Origin: Panulirus ornatus
Taxonomy: Eukaryota > Arthropoda > Malacostraca > Decapoda > Palinuridae
Reading direction: 5' to 3'
DNA length: 64,000 bases
Assembly: GCF_036320965.1 (NCBI RefSeq)
Contig: NC_092234.1
Coordinates: 31,536,703 to 31,600,702, forward strand
Within the stretch, counting starts at the first letter, position 1; each line of letters starts with the position of its first letter. Positions 11,158-23,350 of the stretch are shown here, one piece after another. A program made the position numbers and the translations under genes. The notes below the pieces were generated by a model that made no database searches, was not told the origin of the DNA, and saw only the letters and a list, made by a program, of their open reading frames with translations.

Positions 11158-12118
11158 CTAAACTGACTTACGTAACATGATATGAATATATATGTATGTC
11201 TTTAAAAAGACTATAGACAGCAACAGACTAATGGGATATTTGGAAATACTGTTGTTGACAGAGGCAGCAGCAGCAGCAGCATAAATGTAAAAAAACGAAA
11301 AAAAGTTCACATTGGATGTTCACGTGAGGACGCAGACGTTGCGAGAGGCATAATTTGCAGGATCCAACAAGCTGATGAATCATACAAAAACCACGAAATG
11401 TTCCTGAAATTCTAAAGGTACACATGAAAGTGAAATTCACCGTGAGTTAGATGTACACATTCTTTTTTCTCTTTTGACTTTTATGTAAAAAAAAAAATGA
11501 TTTATTTAACTAAACTGCCAAAAAGTCACATTGAGAAAATAGTAATACGAACCACATTAACATAATCTAAAATACGTCATTGAAAAAAAATATATAAAAA
11601 AAATTGTGAAACATAAACTATTAAAATTTCGAAAAAAAATGTATATCTAAAAAAAAAAGGGGGGGTGAGGTGAGGGAGGGGGGGGAGAGGTTGTTGGTTA
11701 GCATCTGGAAACTGCAATATTCCTCCAGGATTTGTGGACTGGAATCATTATCCCTTCCTGGAATATTCCTAAATCGATGCGGTCGGGTTGGAATCCTCCT
11801 CATCATTCCAGCGGTCCTTGACACGCCAAGATTTTTCTTACAGCGGCCGTACTCACCCTCGGGAGAACCTTACACTCCACTCACCCTTAGGGGTGGTAGC
11901 TGGGTGGGTGGGTGGGTGGGGCAGGCGGCTGTAGAGGGCGCTTGGTTGTGGTAGCCAGGCAGGTGGATGGTTGAATGGGTAGTGGGTGGAGACGAGTTGT
12001 GGTGGTGGTGGTGAGGGAAGTGTGTGTGGGAGGGGAGGTCATGGGTGACGTTGGTGGGGGTGTTTGTGTGTGGTAGTACTAGTGGTATGTGGTGCTACTA
12101 TGCGAGTATAATACACTA
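11154..12118. other. A/T-rich then GT-rich intergenic DNA
   Basis: A-runs at about 11291-11305, 11488-11497, 11584-11600 and 11650-11660. A purine tract lies at 11650-11692. From 11900 to 12110 the sequence is GGTGGGTGG/GTGGTGG-rich and loosely periodic. A (GCA)5 run lies near 11263-11279. No gene recognised. Confidence 0.5.
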
Positions 12119-12378
12119 GTAGTAGTTGAAGAATAGTAGTAGTAGGAGTAGTAGTAGTAATACTAGAAGTAGTAGCAGTAATAGCAGTAGTAGCATACGA
12201 GTACACTTGCACAGTATTAGTAGTAATAGCATAGTAGTAGTAGTTAGCTTACTAGTACAAGTACACTCGCACCAGCATTAGAAGTAATAGGATAATAGTA
12301 GTAGTAGTAGTAGTAGTAGTAATACAAAAGTAGTACAGTAGTAGTACAGTAATAGTAGTAGTAGAAGTAGTGGTACAA

Positions 12379-12410
<32 letters not shown>

Positions 12411-12467
12411 ATACAAAAGTAGTACAGTAGTAGTACAGTAATAGCAGTAGTAGAAGTAGTGGTACAA

Positions 12468-12508
<41 letters not shown>

Positions 12509-12594
12509 CCGCAGTAGTAGAAGTAGTAGTAGTACCGTAGTAGTAGTAGTAGTAGTAGTACCGTAGTAGTAGTAGTAGTAGTAGTAGTAGTACC

Positions 12595-12657
<63 letters not shown>

Positions 12658-12847
12658 CCGTAGTAGTAGTAGTAGTACCGTAGTAGTAGTAGTAGTAGTC
12701 GTAGTAGTAGTAACGTAGTAGTAGTAGTAGTACCGTAGTAGAAGTAGTGGTACAATAGTAGTAGTAGTAGTAGTAGTAGTAGTACCGTAGTAGTAGTAGT
12801 AGTAGTAGTAGTAGTACCGTAGTAGTAGTAGTAGTAGTAGTAGTACC

Positions 12848-12901
<54 letters not shown>

Positions 12902-13034
12902 TACCGTAGTAGTAGTAGTAGTAGTACCGTAGTAGTAGTAGTAGTAGTCGTAGTAGTAGTAACGTAGTAGTAGTAGTAGTACCGTAGTAGTAGTAGTTGT
13001 AGTAGTCGTAGTAGTAGTAACGTAGTAGTAGTAA

Positions 13035-13079
<45 letters not shown>

Positions 13080-13101
13080 CAGCAGCAGCAGCAGTAGTAG
13101 C

Positions 13102-13145
<44 letters not shown>

Positions 13146-13171
13146 TCGTAGTAGTAGTAGTAGTAGTTCAT
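12119..13171. repeat. 1-kb AGT/ACT trinucleotide array with regular ACC-type interruptions
   Basis: Long (AGT)n runs are separated by a recurrent interrupter, TAGTACCGTAGTAG, and less often by TAGTAACGTAG, TACAATAG, TACAAAAG or AGTCGT. An (AGC)6 stretch sits at about 13078-13092. The interrupters recur at variable spacing, which suggests segmental duplication within the array. The 344- and 297-codon minus-strand frames consist only of L, Y and T runs and are repeat artefacts. Confidence 0.97.
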
Positions 13172-14230
13172 CTAGTTCATATAAATCACTATGAGTGACG
13201 CTCGTCTCGAACATATACCTCCAGACTGTACGGTACAGTGTGTGACTACAGACCCTGCCAGACCACAGCTTTGTACCGCGCATCACACTACGTCATAAAC
13301 AACACCCACAGTTGGTCCAGGTGTCGACAATAATCACACGACAGGTGAGGAAGATTCTGGGCTTCGCTACACTAGGATGGAGTAAAGATTCAAAAGCGAT
13401 ATATCTGGTCCTCAAAAAGAAAAAAAATCCTTGACTCAAAATCAAAATGTATGATCAGAAGTTTTACATCGGCGTATTCTGATTCGCCTTGTGTCATTTA
13501 CTTTGAAAAAAATTTATAAACAGTTTTCTTTCTAGACATTATGAAAAACTGATGTGCTGAATATACTTTCATATTCATCCAAGACGTATTCATAATGTGA
13601 CAACGAACACTGAACTAACCTTAGAATTCTGAATCTGATATCTGAACACTACTAAAACTAACTTCAGAATTCTGAATCTGAAATCTGAACACTACTGAAA
13701 GTATAATTTCCTTCAGTATTACTATATAATTCTCACAATCTTTTTTTTCCCCCAACATATTATTTACCTATCAATCAAATGTCATGCGTAAAGAACACAG
13801 AAGATTACAATAACAAAAAGTTTTTCCCCGATATTTTGTATAATATTTTGCCTTCTGTACTTCAAAAAGAAAAGAAAAAAAATCTGCTATGGTAAATGCA
13901 TGAACAGCTAGCTATTGCAAGGGAACCCAGCCATAATGTGTGCATCACGTTTCCATCACCTAACTAATCCATATATTCATCCGTGGTCTCAAAAAGCTTG
14001 TATTTCCCTGGGTCTACATACCACTGTGTTTGCATCCATCTTGACGCCTGAGATAAATGACTTAAAAGCAGAAGTGTAACCTTGAGGTTATGCCTGTAGT
14101 TACGGTAATGGTCGTAAGAGAATGTTCTTTGCCACGGTGAAGACGGGTCATGGGTGCAGGGGATGGTGACTGGTGTGGATGGAGGATGATGGAGATGGCT
14201 GACGGTGGTGAGGATGGGACGGTTTCTGAT
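13172..14230. other. Unique intergenic DNA with a 46-bp tandem duplication
   Basis: An imperfect direct duplication centred on AGAATTCTGAATCTGA and ATCTGAACACTACT lies at about 13617-13706. The remainder is A/T-rich without a recognisable gene. Confidence 0.6.
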
Positions 14231-14660
14231 GCTTGTGTTGATGATGGGTGATGATGACGGCCAAGGTAGTAGAGGTAAAGGGAAACGACGATGGTGTTGA
14301 TGTTTGATAGTAATGGTACTGGAAGCATGGACGATAGTGATGATGATGATGATGGTGATGACGATAGAGATGATGGTGATGGAGATGACGATAGTGATGA
14401 TGATGATGGTGATGACGATAGTGATGGTGATGATGGCAATAAAATCAAAGAGAACAACGGTGATGGTAATGATGATGATAATGGTATCAAGGAAGATAAT
14501 GGTACTGATGATGATGATAATGAAGATGACGACCATAATGGCCTCAACTATGATAACGGTGATGATATCAACTAATGATAATCATGGAAGCCAAACTCGT
14601 CAACTGCAATAATGTTCGTGTCATGACGATGATGATTATCATGATGATGACAGAGTCAAG
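14231..14660. repeat. (GAT)n-rich region
   Basis: GATGATGATGATGGTGATGACGATA-type text recurs from about 14330 to 14560 and weakly to 14660. Aspartate-rich plus-strand and I/S-rich minus-strand frames are repeat artefacts. Confidence 0.85.
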
Positions 14661-15190
14661 GCTGGCTGGTGTACACTGACGAATGGTCATGATAGTACTT
14701 GAACCTCGGAGACGTGACTGAGCTTGAAAGAGATGATCACTGTCCTCCACTCTCATGGCTAAATAACCTCATCTCTTCTTATCTTCCGAGTGTGATTCCA
14801 TCATGTCTGATGGCAACAGACGCCTCCACGCACTTGCCTCACTGGTTTGCTTATATTACCCACCCGGTCCTATAACATCTGATTTTCCCTTCAGCTTTCT
14901 TATAATAGAGACGGATGAAGCTGACAGCCTGTTATACACATCCTACTAGATTATATCCCAAAACAGGAGGTATGACGCCACTCTGGTATACGGCAGATCT
15001 TCTGATATACCTCGCATCTCACGACTCAAGGAGGGAGGTGCAGAGGCCGTAAGATGTGGTATTAATCTACTGGCCTCGAAGAACACCCCCAGAGGACGAG
15101 TATGATGGTGATGGTGATGTATGGTGCGTGCCCAGAGTGAGAGAGATAAGGTCTCTGTCATCAAGAGCAACTTACAGAATAATGGGGATG
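14661..15190. other. Unique intergenic DNA
   Basis: No recognisable gene or element. Short ATGGTGATGGTGATG text near 15102 is the only repeat. Confidence 0.4.
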
Positions 15191-15460
15191 GTAATAATGA
15201 TGAGGTAATGGGATGATGATGATGATGATGATGATGATAAGGGCATTATGTGGTGGCGATGGTTGGCGATGACGAGAGCATGATTGGTTGAGGAGTGTTA
15301 CATGGAGGTGATGGTTGGTGATGGTGATGAATAGCAACGTATGATGATGATCATCATCATCATAATCATCATCATGAGGATCAAAAGTAATGGGTCATAT
15401 CAATGATAACATGATAAAGAAAGGCATGATAACGAGTTAAGGAAAGGGAAAGTAAAACTA
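15191..15460. repeat. (GAT)n/(ATC)n tract with a perfect palindrome
   Basis: (GAT)9 lies near 15210-15240 with further degenerate copies. At 15341-15360 the tract inverts, forming a perfect 20-bp palindrome ATGATGATGATCATCATCAT. Confidence 0.85.
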
Positions 15461-15480
15461 TACGTGCGAATACTAGAATG

Positions 15481-16250
15481 ATTACATGATCAACAGGCAC
15501 CTACCCTCTCCATCATCCTCACAACCACCATTACCATCATCATCAAAACCACCATCTGTAAGCAACATGAACATTATCAATAACTCCTCCATCTTTAAAA
15601 CCAACATCCTCCCCACCACAACACACGGAAGCACCAACTCCCTCATCATGAGCACCACCACCACATTCACCAACATTACCACCACCACCACCACCATCAC
15701 TGCCATCCCATTAGGAACCTGCAGTTACATTTCCGTCACCACCACCAGGCACCATCTTCATTACTACCGTAACTCTGTAGACACAGAGACACAACTCCCT
15801 TCATCACCTCAAACTAACACTCCCACTTGGCCGTCATCACCACCTGCAAAAACCATCGAGCAACATCATTACTGCCACTACCACCCCATCTACACCAGCT
15901 GCAAATAACGTCATCATCAGCACCATCCTGAACACCTTGCAGGCAACACCCATCCTTACCCACCAGCTTCAGGACCTGCACGTACCAGTTCCCTCACCTC
16001 AGGCACCTTCAGGAACCACCTCCGTCGCCCACTAACCATCACCCCGGTCCACGTGGAATCACCACCAGCTTCATCCTCACCACCACCTGCTGGCACCATC
16101 TCCATCACCACCACCGCCACCTCCTGGCTCCGCTCTTATCATCACTACCACCTCCGGAGCGGGCAGACATCATCGCCGCTTCGGGATCATCACGAGGTAG
16201 TACCGCAACTCGGCCGTGACGGGTCAAGTCACGACCACAGTACAGTATGA
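15481..16250. repeat. CCA/CAT trinucleotide-rich region
   Basis: CACCACCA, CATCATCA and related text dominate. The densest part is at 15640-15720 (ACCACCACCACCACCATCA). The plus strand is G-poor. The T/P/H-rich 140-codon plus frame at 15486-15908 follows this composition, and I do not consider it a gene. Confidence 0.75.
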
Positions 16251-18420
16251 TGATGGGAGCCGCCAGCCGCTGCTTCCAGCATCCACCTGGAAGTGGGTCT
16301 GAGGGAGTCAGTTTCTCCTGGAACTGGGAGGATTTGTTAACTGTATCTTACTTTCTCTCGTATCCTTCCAGTGCTGGGCTGGAAGTCTGGATGCGAGAGT
16401 CTGCTGGAATACTCCTGGACATGTATTGTTGTCTTAAACTGTTCCTTTTATAGTGTTTGTTTACGAAGACAGAAGAAGAAATTTCTGCTGGAATGAAGTA
16501 AGTCTGGATGACTCTGTGTCACTGCGTGTGCCACAGCCCTTTTTCACCGTCAGCCTGGAAGAGTGGCTTCAAATGTCGAATATAATAACAGGTGAAAAAA
16601 AAAAAATCTTAAATCTTCCTCGTAAGTCAGGAGGAATAGCTAAGTGGTTTTTCCTGGAGCTCAGTCATGGCGATTTTTGTACGGCATAATACACAGTGTC
16701 CTTCAAGCACTGGTATAGAACTGGTCAGAAAATGAGTGCCTGGAGTGTAATTCAGCGGAATCATGAGCCTTATAATGTATTTTACTATTCCAGGGTTTGC
16801 TGTCCTGAAATGCAAGTTGTGGGAGTTATATTTGCCTACAGTTACGTTTAGCGATTATATTATACTCATTATTTCTTAATCTTTTTCCAAGTAAGCAAGT
16901 GTCAATATGGGAAAATAAAGGCTCATCTGCAATACAGTAGGGTAGGATCAATGATGTAATTTACTGCAGGATTAGTTAAAGAACTCTGATGAAAAATGTT
17001 GGCACAGCATCACTGCAAATACAGCCTCAAAGTACAGTCAAACAAGTATCTCCTTGCATACAATCAGGCAAAATTATTTCGTCCATCTACTACAGGCATG
17101 GAAGTGCACATAAAGGAGGATTTTCCAGGCTATTCTGGCTTACAATGCACCATGTTCTTCCAGCCCCAACATGGAACTGAGATTAAAGGAATTTCTGCTG
17201 GGACACTGTCAGATAATCCTGATGCCTACAGCATACCTCCACGGAAACTGAAATAGGTCGTCCTTAAGACTGGTTCGTGTACTGGCTGGACCGCGATGTC
17301 AGGCCCTTCGGTCGACTTTTTCCAGTATGAGCGTGATAAGGATTTCTGCTGGAATGGATCGGCTGGAACCTCTCCTGGTCTATTTTGGATCCTGTTCAGT
17401 TAAGGGAGAATGAATGAAGACGTTTGTTACTCGGTAGGTTTCTTCTTGTGGTATAACTTGATCTCGGTGTCTGTTGAACACTGATGCCCGGGTTAGTTGG
17501 GTCAATGATGTTAACTGATACAAGAGTAACGGGTTAAAGGGCACAGGATGGTGTTGTGAGGGTTATTAGTGCCACTGAGGCAAACTGGGATGGGAGTAAA
17601 GTGATGAGACTGACGCAAGCTGGTGCGATGGATGGTCAGCTCGCGTCGTCAGTGTAGAACTCTGTGGCGTGTAGGTGAAACCAAAGACGAAAGCTGTGAA
17701 AATAATCTTGCCTGCTTGCTTACACCGTAAGGTCTATCTTACGCGATATCTATTTAACTAATGCATTACCAACTACGGGTACGGTGCTTCAGTCATAAAA
17801 ACAACCATTTACAAAAATTATATACACACATCCTGTAGTCTCTTTTCCATGTCGACTGCGTCAACTGCTGGGTCATTTCACAGTGTCTTCCGGCAGCTGA
17901 GGTCAGAATGTCAAAGACTGTGCTGGACAACCACTCTGAAGTGGTCGACTGTGTGCGTGTGTGAGGAAGCCTGGACGTGATACCACTCACTATCGAACAC
18001 AGTATAGGACAAAGCCTCAGATGATAACACTTCACCACTCAGGCGGGTCTTCAGTCAGCCTCCTCCTCCTCCTCCTCCTCCTCCGTATCCCTCTATCTAG
18101 ACGAGGGAGAATAACTACAGCTCCATCCAGCTCTTTTCTTGGAATATCTTGCGTAAAACATTGATGACGGAGATACCAAGAACGCAGAAAAATAGACAAA
18201 AATGTACCCACAGCTTTTGATGTTTCAAGTTTCCGAACGTAACTGGCATGGCGATGTGTTGGCCTGATTAGTCTTTCTCCAGTTTACATGCCATTATAGC
18301 AAGCAAATACTTATGACTTGTAACCACAGCTATTTCACGTCATGGGCATACCCCCACACATGTCCAAATAGTAATATGATAATATAGAAGAAATAAGAAA
18401 AGCAGCAATGTCCACATTAA
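16251..18420. other. Mostly unique intergenic DNA
   Basis: CTGGAA and TTTCTGCTGGAAT phrases recur between 16290 and 17390 and suggest a very decayed dispersed or tandem repeat. (CTC)8 lies at about 18059-18083. I find no ORF with recognisable domains and no RNA gene. Confidence 0.45.
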
Positions 18421-18460
18421 CTAAATGATGATTATGATGATGATGATGGTGGCGATGATG

Positions 18461-18526
<66 letters not shown>

Positions 18527-18565
18527 GTGGTAGCAGTAGTCGTAGTAATAGTAGTAGTAGTAATG
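18421..18565. repeat. Compound (GAT)n-(AAT)n-(AGT)n microsatellite
   Basis: GATGATGATG at the left changes to (AAT)n at about 18461-18526 and then to GTAGCAGTAGTCGTAGTAATAG text on the right. Confidence 0.95.
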
Positions 18566-18739
18566 ACAATAATCAGGTTAGATCTAATATAAACAACTAT
18601 GGCTTATACAAGTAAGCGAAGATATGCACATAAATATCGTAGCTATTTGTTACATCTAAGGTTATATACAACGTTGACACAACACATGTTCTGATCAGGA
18701 TTCAGAGAACAATCCCACCATAATAAATGATGGCACAAT

Positions 18740-19075
18740 AAATTGTGGTAAACACTTATTTGTACCGCAAACGTTTAGTGTGCTAAACGCAAATACCAAA
18801 GCAAACGTTTGGTTGGCTAAACACTATTCCTATCACAAACATTTATGATAAATGCTTTGTGCAAACATCTAGCGTGCTAGACACTATTCCCACTGGAAAC
18901 GTTGGATGTGCTACATCCTATTCCCACTGGAAACGTTTGATGTGCTACATCCTATTCCTACTGGAAACGTTGGATGTGCTACATCCTATTCCCGCTGGAA
19001 ACGTTTGATGTGCTACATCCTATTCCCACTGGAAACGTTTGATGTGCTACATCCTATTCCCACTGGAAACGTTTT
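18740..19075. repeat. 34-bp minisatellite, homogeneous at its right end
   Basis: CTGGAAACG starts at 18927, 18961, 18995, 19029 and 19063, an exact 34-bp step. Units read CTGGAAACGTTTGATGTGCT plus ACATCCTATTCCCA with one or two changes. Left of 18890 the same unit is recognisable but strongly diverged. Every unit carries the small inverted repeat GATGT-GCT-ACATC. Confidence 0.95.
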
Positions 19076-19079
19076 AAAC

Positions 19080-19610
19080 ACTGGTTGCTGTACTTTAAGT
19101 TTACTGCCCCACATTTAACAAATGTTACGTTGCATTGGAAAACGGATATCTTGCAAAATATTCCAAGCATAACAAACGTAACGCATGATATAAATGACTG
19201 TTACGTTAGCTGGGCAGCTGACGTCACACACATAACGTAACAAATACATCGTGTAACACAGACGTTACGCACATGAGTACATGTATCTGTCGATGATCAT
19301 GCGCGCAGAGCACAAACGTTTACCTCCACGGCAACTTGGGAAAGTTTCACACGTACGTAAATGAAAAAAACATTGCTTGCATCATATCTCAAAAACGTTT
19401 CACTATGCATAGCATTTTCTGGCATCGCACCTCAAAAACGTTTGACTTAACAGAAGGTATTTTGTTACTTGCATCCTAGTTGTCAGGCATCTTATCATCT
19501 CAAAACAGTTTCATCTAACAATAGATGTAACTTTACTTGCATCCCATTTTCTTGCACATCTGAAAAACGTTCGACAAAGCAGCTATGCAGTTCTGTCCCG
19601 TTTTCAGAGG
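19080..19610. repeat. Degenerate AAACGTTT-containing repeats
   Basis: TTGCATC...CATCTCAAAAACGTTTCA-like segments recur at roughly 55-65 bp between 19370 and 19575, preceded by ACGTTACG/TAACGTAAC-rich text. It may be a related, older extension of the 34-bp array, which also contains AAACGTTT. Confidence 0.5.
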
Positions 19611-20001
19611 GACTCAGTCACTCTCCCTTAGTGAAATCAAAACTAGATAAGCTTCATTTCATATGACATCTCTCCCATAGACAGTATAAAAAGAAATTTA
19701 TTCCGATAGTGCAACATTCTTTTTACACTTCAAGATATACAGAAGGGGGAAGATATACACTTTTTAGTATAAAACACCAAGCCGAACACTGCTATCCGGT
19801 AATGCTTGTTTACCAATGTCGTCTTGGCTACATCTCTTCCATGTATATCACACGTAGTGTTCTACGTCTTCAATCTTATTCTTGTATCTCCCCTGACGAT
19901 ATGATCATTACACGAAAGTGCACTTGGGAACTTATATTGTGTTTCATTTGCCTCGTGTTTTTATGCATATACTAGATCAAGCCCACCACTTTGATCTCTT
20001 G

Positions 20002-20002
<1 letters not shown>

Positions 20003-20079
<77 letters not shown>
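20003..20079. repeat. (AT)n microsatellite
   Basis: About 38 AT units with no LINE-tail sequence at either side. Confidence 0.98.
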
Positions 20080-20082
<3 letters not shown>

Positions 20083-20176
20083 TGTGGAGCGCAGTGTCGA
20101 AGGGGTATGATATGGTGCATAGCAGGGGAGGGGTAGGGAGGGGAGAGGGGAGTGTGTGTGAGCGTGAGGTGAGGGA

Positions 20177-20210
20177 AGGAGGAGGAGGAGGAGGAGGAGG
20201 AGGAGGAGGA
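20177..20210. repeat. (GGA)n microsatellite
   Basis: About 11 GGA units in a G-rich stretch (20120-20270). Confidence 0.95.
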
Positions 20211-20390
20211 TAGGGGTGGTGGGCGTATAGGGGACTGGGTGGGGTTGTGGGGGGGGAATAGAGCCGCGTCTGAGCCCTTAAAAAAGATGGAAATTAAGAA
20301 GCATTGTTCTGGAGGCGGGCAAGAGGTGGAAGGAAGTCATGGAGCGGCTGAAGGAGAGTAGAGCGAAAAGAGGCGATGGTTCGCCCTCCT

Positions 20391-20391
<1 letters not shown>

Positions 20392-20450
<59 letters not shown>
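20392..20450. repeat. (CA)n microsatellite
   Basis: About 29 CA units. Confidence 0.98.
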
Positions 20451-20453
<3 letters not shown>

Positions 20454-20566
20454 TCCTGCCGGCGGCGCTGCAGGAGAGAGCGCGTCGCCTGACGACACCC
20501 CACCCCGTCCCCTCAATTTGGGTATTGTATGTACAATGACGGTTTGAGTTGCTTGTGGGGTACATG

Positions 20567-20569
<3 letters not shown>

Positions 20570-20652
<83 letters not shown>
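20570..20652. repeat. (GA)n microsatellite
   Basis: About 41 GA units, 120 bp after the CA array. Confidence 0.98.
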
Positions 20653-20653
<1 letters not shown>

Positions 20654-20699
20654 CTTTATCCAATATATCAATAAATATCACAATAAAATGATAACTTTA

Positions 20700-21490
20700 T
20701 GCTCACAAGCTCACAACACCACATCAAACCCTGAAGGTATCTTACAACACAGCAGAACCAGAAGTAATCTTACAACATAGCAGAACCTGAAGTAATTCTA
20801 CAATATACCAAACCTAAAAGTGATCTAACAACACAGCAAGACTTGAAGTGATCTTACACACAGCAAACCATGAAGTGATCTTACAACACAGCAAAACCTG
20901 AAGCTCTGATGTGACCTTACGATTCAGCAAACCCGAAAGTGATCTTACAGCATAGCAAACCCTGATGTGTTCTAAAACACAGCAAACACTGGTCTGATTT
21001 TACAACACAGCAACCCCGTACTGAAGTAATCTTACAACAAAGCAGCCCCCTTCCCCCTTTCACAGTTGTGATCTAATAACACAGCATCCCTTCACTAAGG
21101 TCTTATAACACAGAAAACCTCTCTCAGTTGTGATCTTACGACACAGTAACCCCTCACTGATGTGATCCCAAGACACAGCAGTCCCTCACTGGTGTGACGT
21201 CATGACACAGCAAACCCTCTCTGATGTCATCCCACGACACAGCAAACTCTCATCGACGTGATCTAACGACACAGCAAATCCTTAATGTTTTCAGACTACC
21301 ACACGATAAACTGTCGTTACCTTAAGACACAAGGGAACCCATAGTGGCATCAGCTCACGACACAGCAAACCTTCAGCAGTGTGGGCTTACGACACAACAC
21401 TTCCTCAACAATAAGTGCTCGTATCGCAGCAATCGCTAGGCGTTATAAACTCACAACCCCAACAACTCCTCACCGGTGTGACCTCACGAC
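20700..21490. repeat. Degenerate minisatellite, about 30 bp unit
   Basis: GATCTTACAACACAGCAAAC followed by CCTGAAGT-like text recurs roughly every 28-33 bases, clearest at 20740-21060 and drifting to TCACTGATGTGATCCCA and ACGACACAGCAA forms. About 25 units, no coding sense. Confidence 0.8.
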
Positions 21491-21492
21491 AC

Positions 21493-21605
21493 ACTAACGA
21501 GTGACGCCATTCACCCGACGTCATCAACGAGAGATGTCATTCAACGGACGTCATCAACGAGTGATGTTTTCAATCACCCGACGTCATCAACGAGTGACGT
21601 AACAG
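21493..21605. repeat. Short tandem repeat of GACGTCATCAACGAG, 30-32 bp
   Basis: GACGTCATCAACGAG begins at 21518, 21548 and 21580, separated by (A/T)GATGTCATTCAACG-like spacers. Confidence 0.85.
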
Positions 21606-21651
21606 CTACAAATGTCAACTCAAAATACCGAAATGAGACAAATTCATGAGA

Positions 21652-21655
<4 letters not shown>

Positions 21656-21713
<58 letters not shown>
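21656..21713. repeat. (CA)n microsatellite
   Basis: About 28 CA units followed by an A-run. Confidence 0.98.
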
Positions 21714-21714
<1 letters not shown>

Positions 21715-21847
21715 GAAAAAAAAAATGCTTTATACAAACTTCGCAGCCATTCTTTTATTAGACATGTTTTCAATTTATATTTCCTTTTCTTACAAGTCTA
21801 AAAAAAATAAATTTTCATCTATTTCCACATTATTTCTAACCTACCAC

Positions 21848-22110
21848 ACCAGCAACCATGCATCAACCACCACCAACACTTGTAGTCTACCATACCATTA
21901 ACCGTGATCCATCAACCAACATCACTTGTGGTCTACCATACCATTAACCATGATCCATCAACCAACAACACTTGTGGTCTACCATACCAGAAACCGTGAT
22001 CCATCAACCAACAACACTTGTAGTCTATCATACCATTAACCGTGATCCATCGACCAACAACACTTGTAGTCTACCATACCATTAATCATGATCCATCGAC
22101 CACCATATCC
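21848..22110. repeat. 46-bp minisatellite
   Basis: CTTGT(G/A)GTCTACCATACC starts at 21925, 21971, 22017 and 22063, an exact 46-bp step. Each unit continues with ATTAACC(A/G)TGATCCATC and ACCAACAACA. A diverged unit precedes the block and decayed units follow to about 22190. Confidence 0.95.
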
Positions 22111-22283
22111 AACAATTCTGTCGAACCAAACTAAAAATTCTAGTCTACCAAACCAAAAAATTCCGGTCGACCAGACCACCTACAATTTACTTTACAGCTG
22201 AGAGAGAAATCATCTTAGACGCTGTATAACGACCCGCGCTTTCTTGAGACACTCTAGACGGCGACTCGAGGAGGTTTTCTTGA

Positions 22284-22640
22284 ATGGGGGGAGGAGGGGT
22301 GGTGAAGGGGCCAAGAGGTAGGAGGAGAAGGAAAAGAAGAGGAGAAAGAGAGGCCAGAGGAGGGTGTGGAAGGGATCTGGGGGTGTACTGGAGAGCTTGG
22401 GTGGAAGGGAGGTCCTGGCAAGGAAAGGATCGGTTCTTGGCGAGGAGGAGGAGGAGGAGGAGGAGGAAATGGTGGAAGGAGAAAGAGGAGGAGGAGGAGG
22501 AGGAGGAGGAGGAAATGGTGGAAGGAGAAAGCGGAGGAGGAGGAGGAAGTGGTGGGAGGAAGAGAAGAAAGGTCAGGGTAATAAGACGGAGGCGAGGAGA
22601 CTGGCCACAGAAGAAAGGAAAGGTACAGACAGTTGCACCA
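22284..22640. repeat. GGA-rich polypurine region
   Basis: Dense GAGGAGGAGGAGG, with the longest runs at 22444-22466 and 22485-22513, and a duplicated AAATGGTGGAAGGAGAAAG block (near 22467 and 22512). E/R/G-rich frames here are repeat artefacts. Confidence 0.9.
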
Positions 22641-22645
22641 TCTGC

Positions 22646-22662
22646 GAGAGAGAGAGAGAGAG

Positions 22663-22743
<81 letters not shown>
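22646..22743. repeat. (GA)n microsatellite
   Basis: About 48 GA units, broken by GAAAGAAAG at 22662-22670. Confidence 0.97.
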
Positions 22744-22746
<3 letters not shown>

Positions 22747-22979
22747 GGGGGGGAGGGGGTTAGATAGCCTGAATGTTTCTACCGAGTCACACACCATCGT
22801 GAAGACCATCAAGACCAGCAGGTATACACGTGCACCGACCCACCGTTCACATCTTTGCACTCACGACTTGTGCGTCCCACACAGCCCACGGGGGTCACAT
22901 CACAACGACACTTCCAGCCTTCGGAGTGCTGAGAGCCGAGGCTGTCAATGACTTGTACAATGGAGGTCTAGAATCTACC

Positions 22980-23350
22980 AAGTGCCAATCGTGACTGCCT
23001 AAAGCGAGTCTTACCTTTCCTGAAAGCCAGTGTGATACACTGAGTGCCAAGTACACAGTGTGCCCCACTGCCTCTGGGACTTATTCAAAGACATGATGAC
23101 TTCCTCAGTGCCAAGCTTACTTACTTCCCCAGTGGCAGCTGATCATACCAGCGACAGCTACACAGTTCTCCAGTGCCTGTATGATTCTAGTCAGCGCCAA
23201 GATAACACGCTCAGTGCCAAGTTTACTTCCCCAAGTCGGTCCACATGTGCCAAGTGCCTTGTTTACCTTAAGGAGTAAATCATGCTGCCTTACCCAGACC
23301 CAGCGTGACTTCTCAGGTGCCAACATGACTCTCTCAGTGCCAGAGTGACG
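22980..23350. repeat. Degenerate minisatellite around CAGTGCCAAG
   Basis: CTCAGTGCCAAG and AGTGCCAAGT variants recur about ten times with TTACTTCCCCAGT-like joining text, at irregular 25-45 bp steps. Confidence 0.65.

Noticed and set aside
12252..13286. 344-codon and 297-codon open frames on the minus strand
   Set aside because: They are runs of L, Y and T produced by the AGT array, and frames of similar length exist in neighbouring registers.
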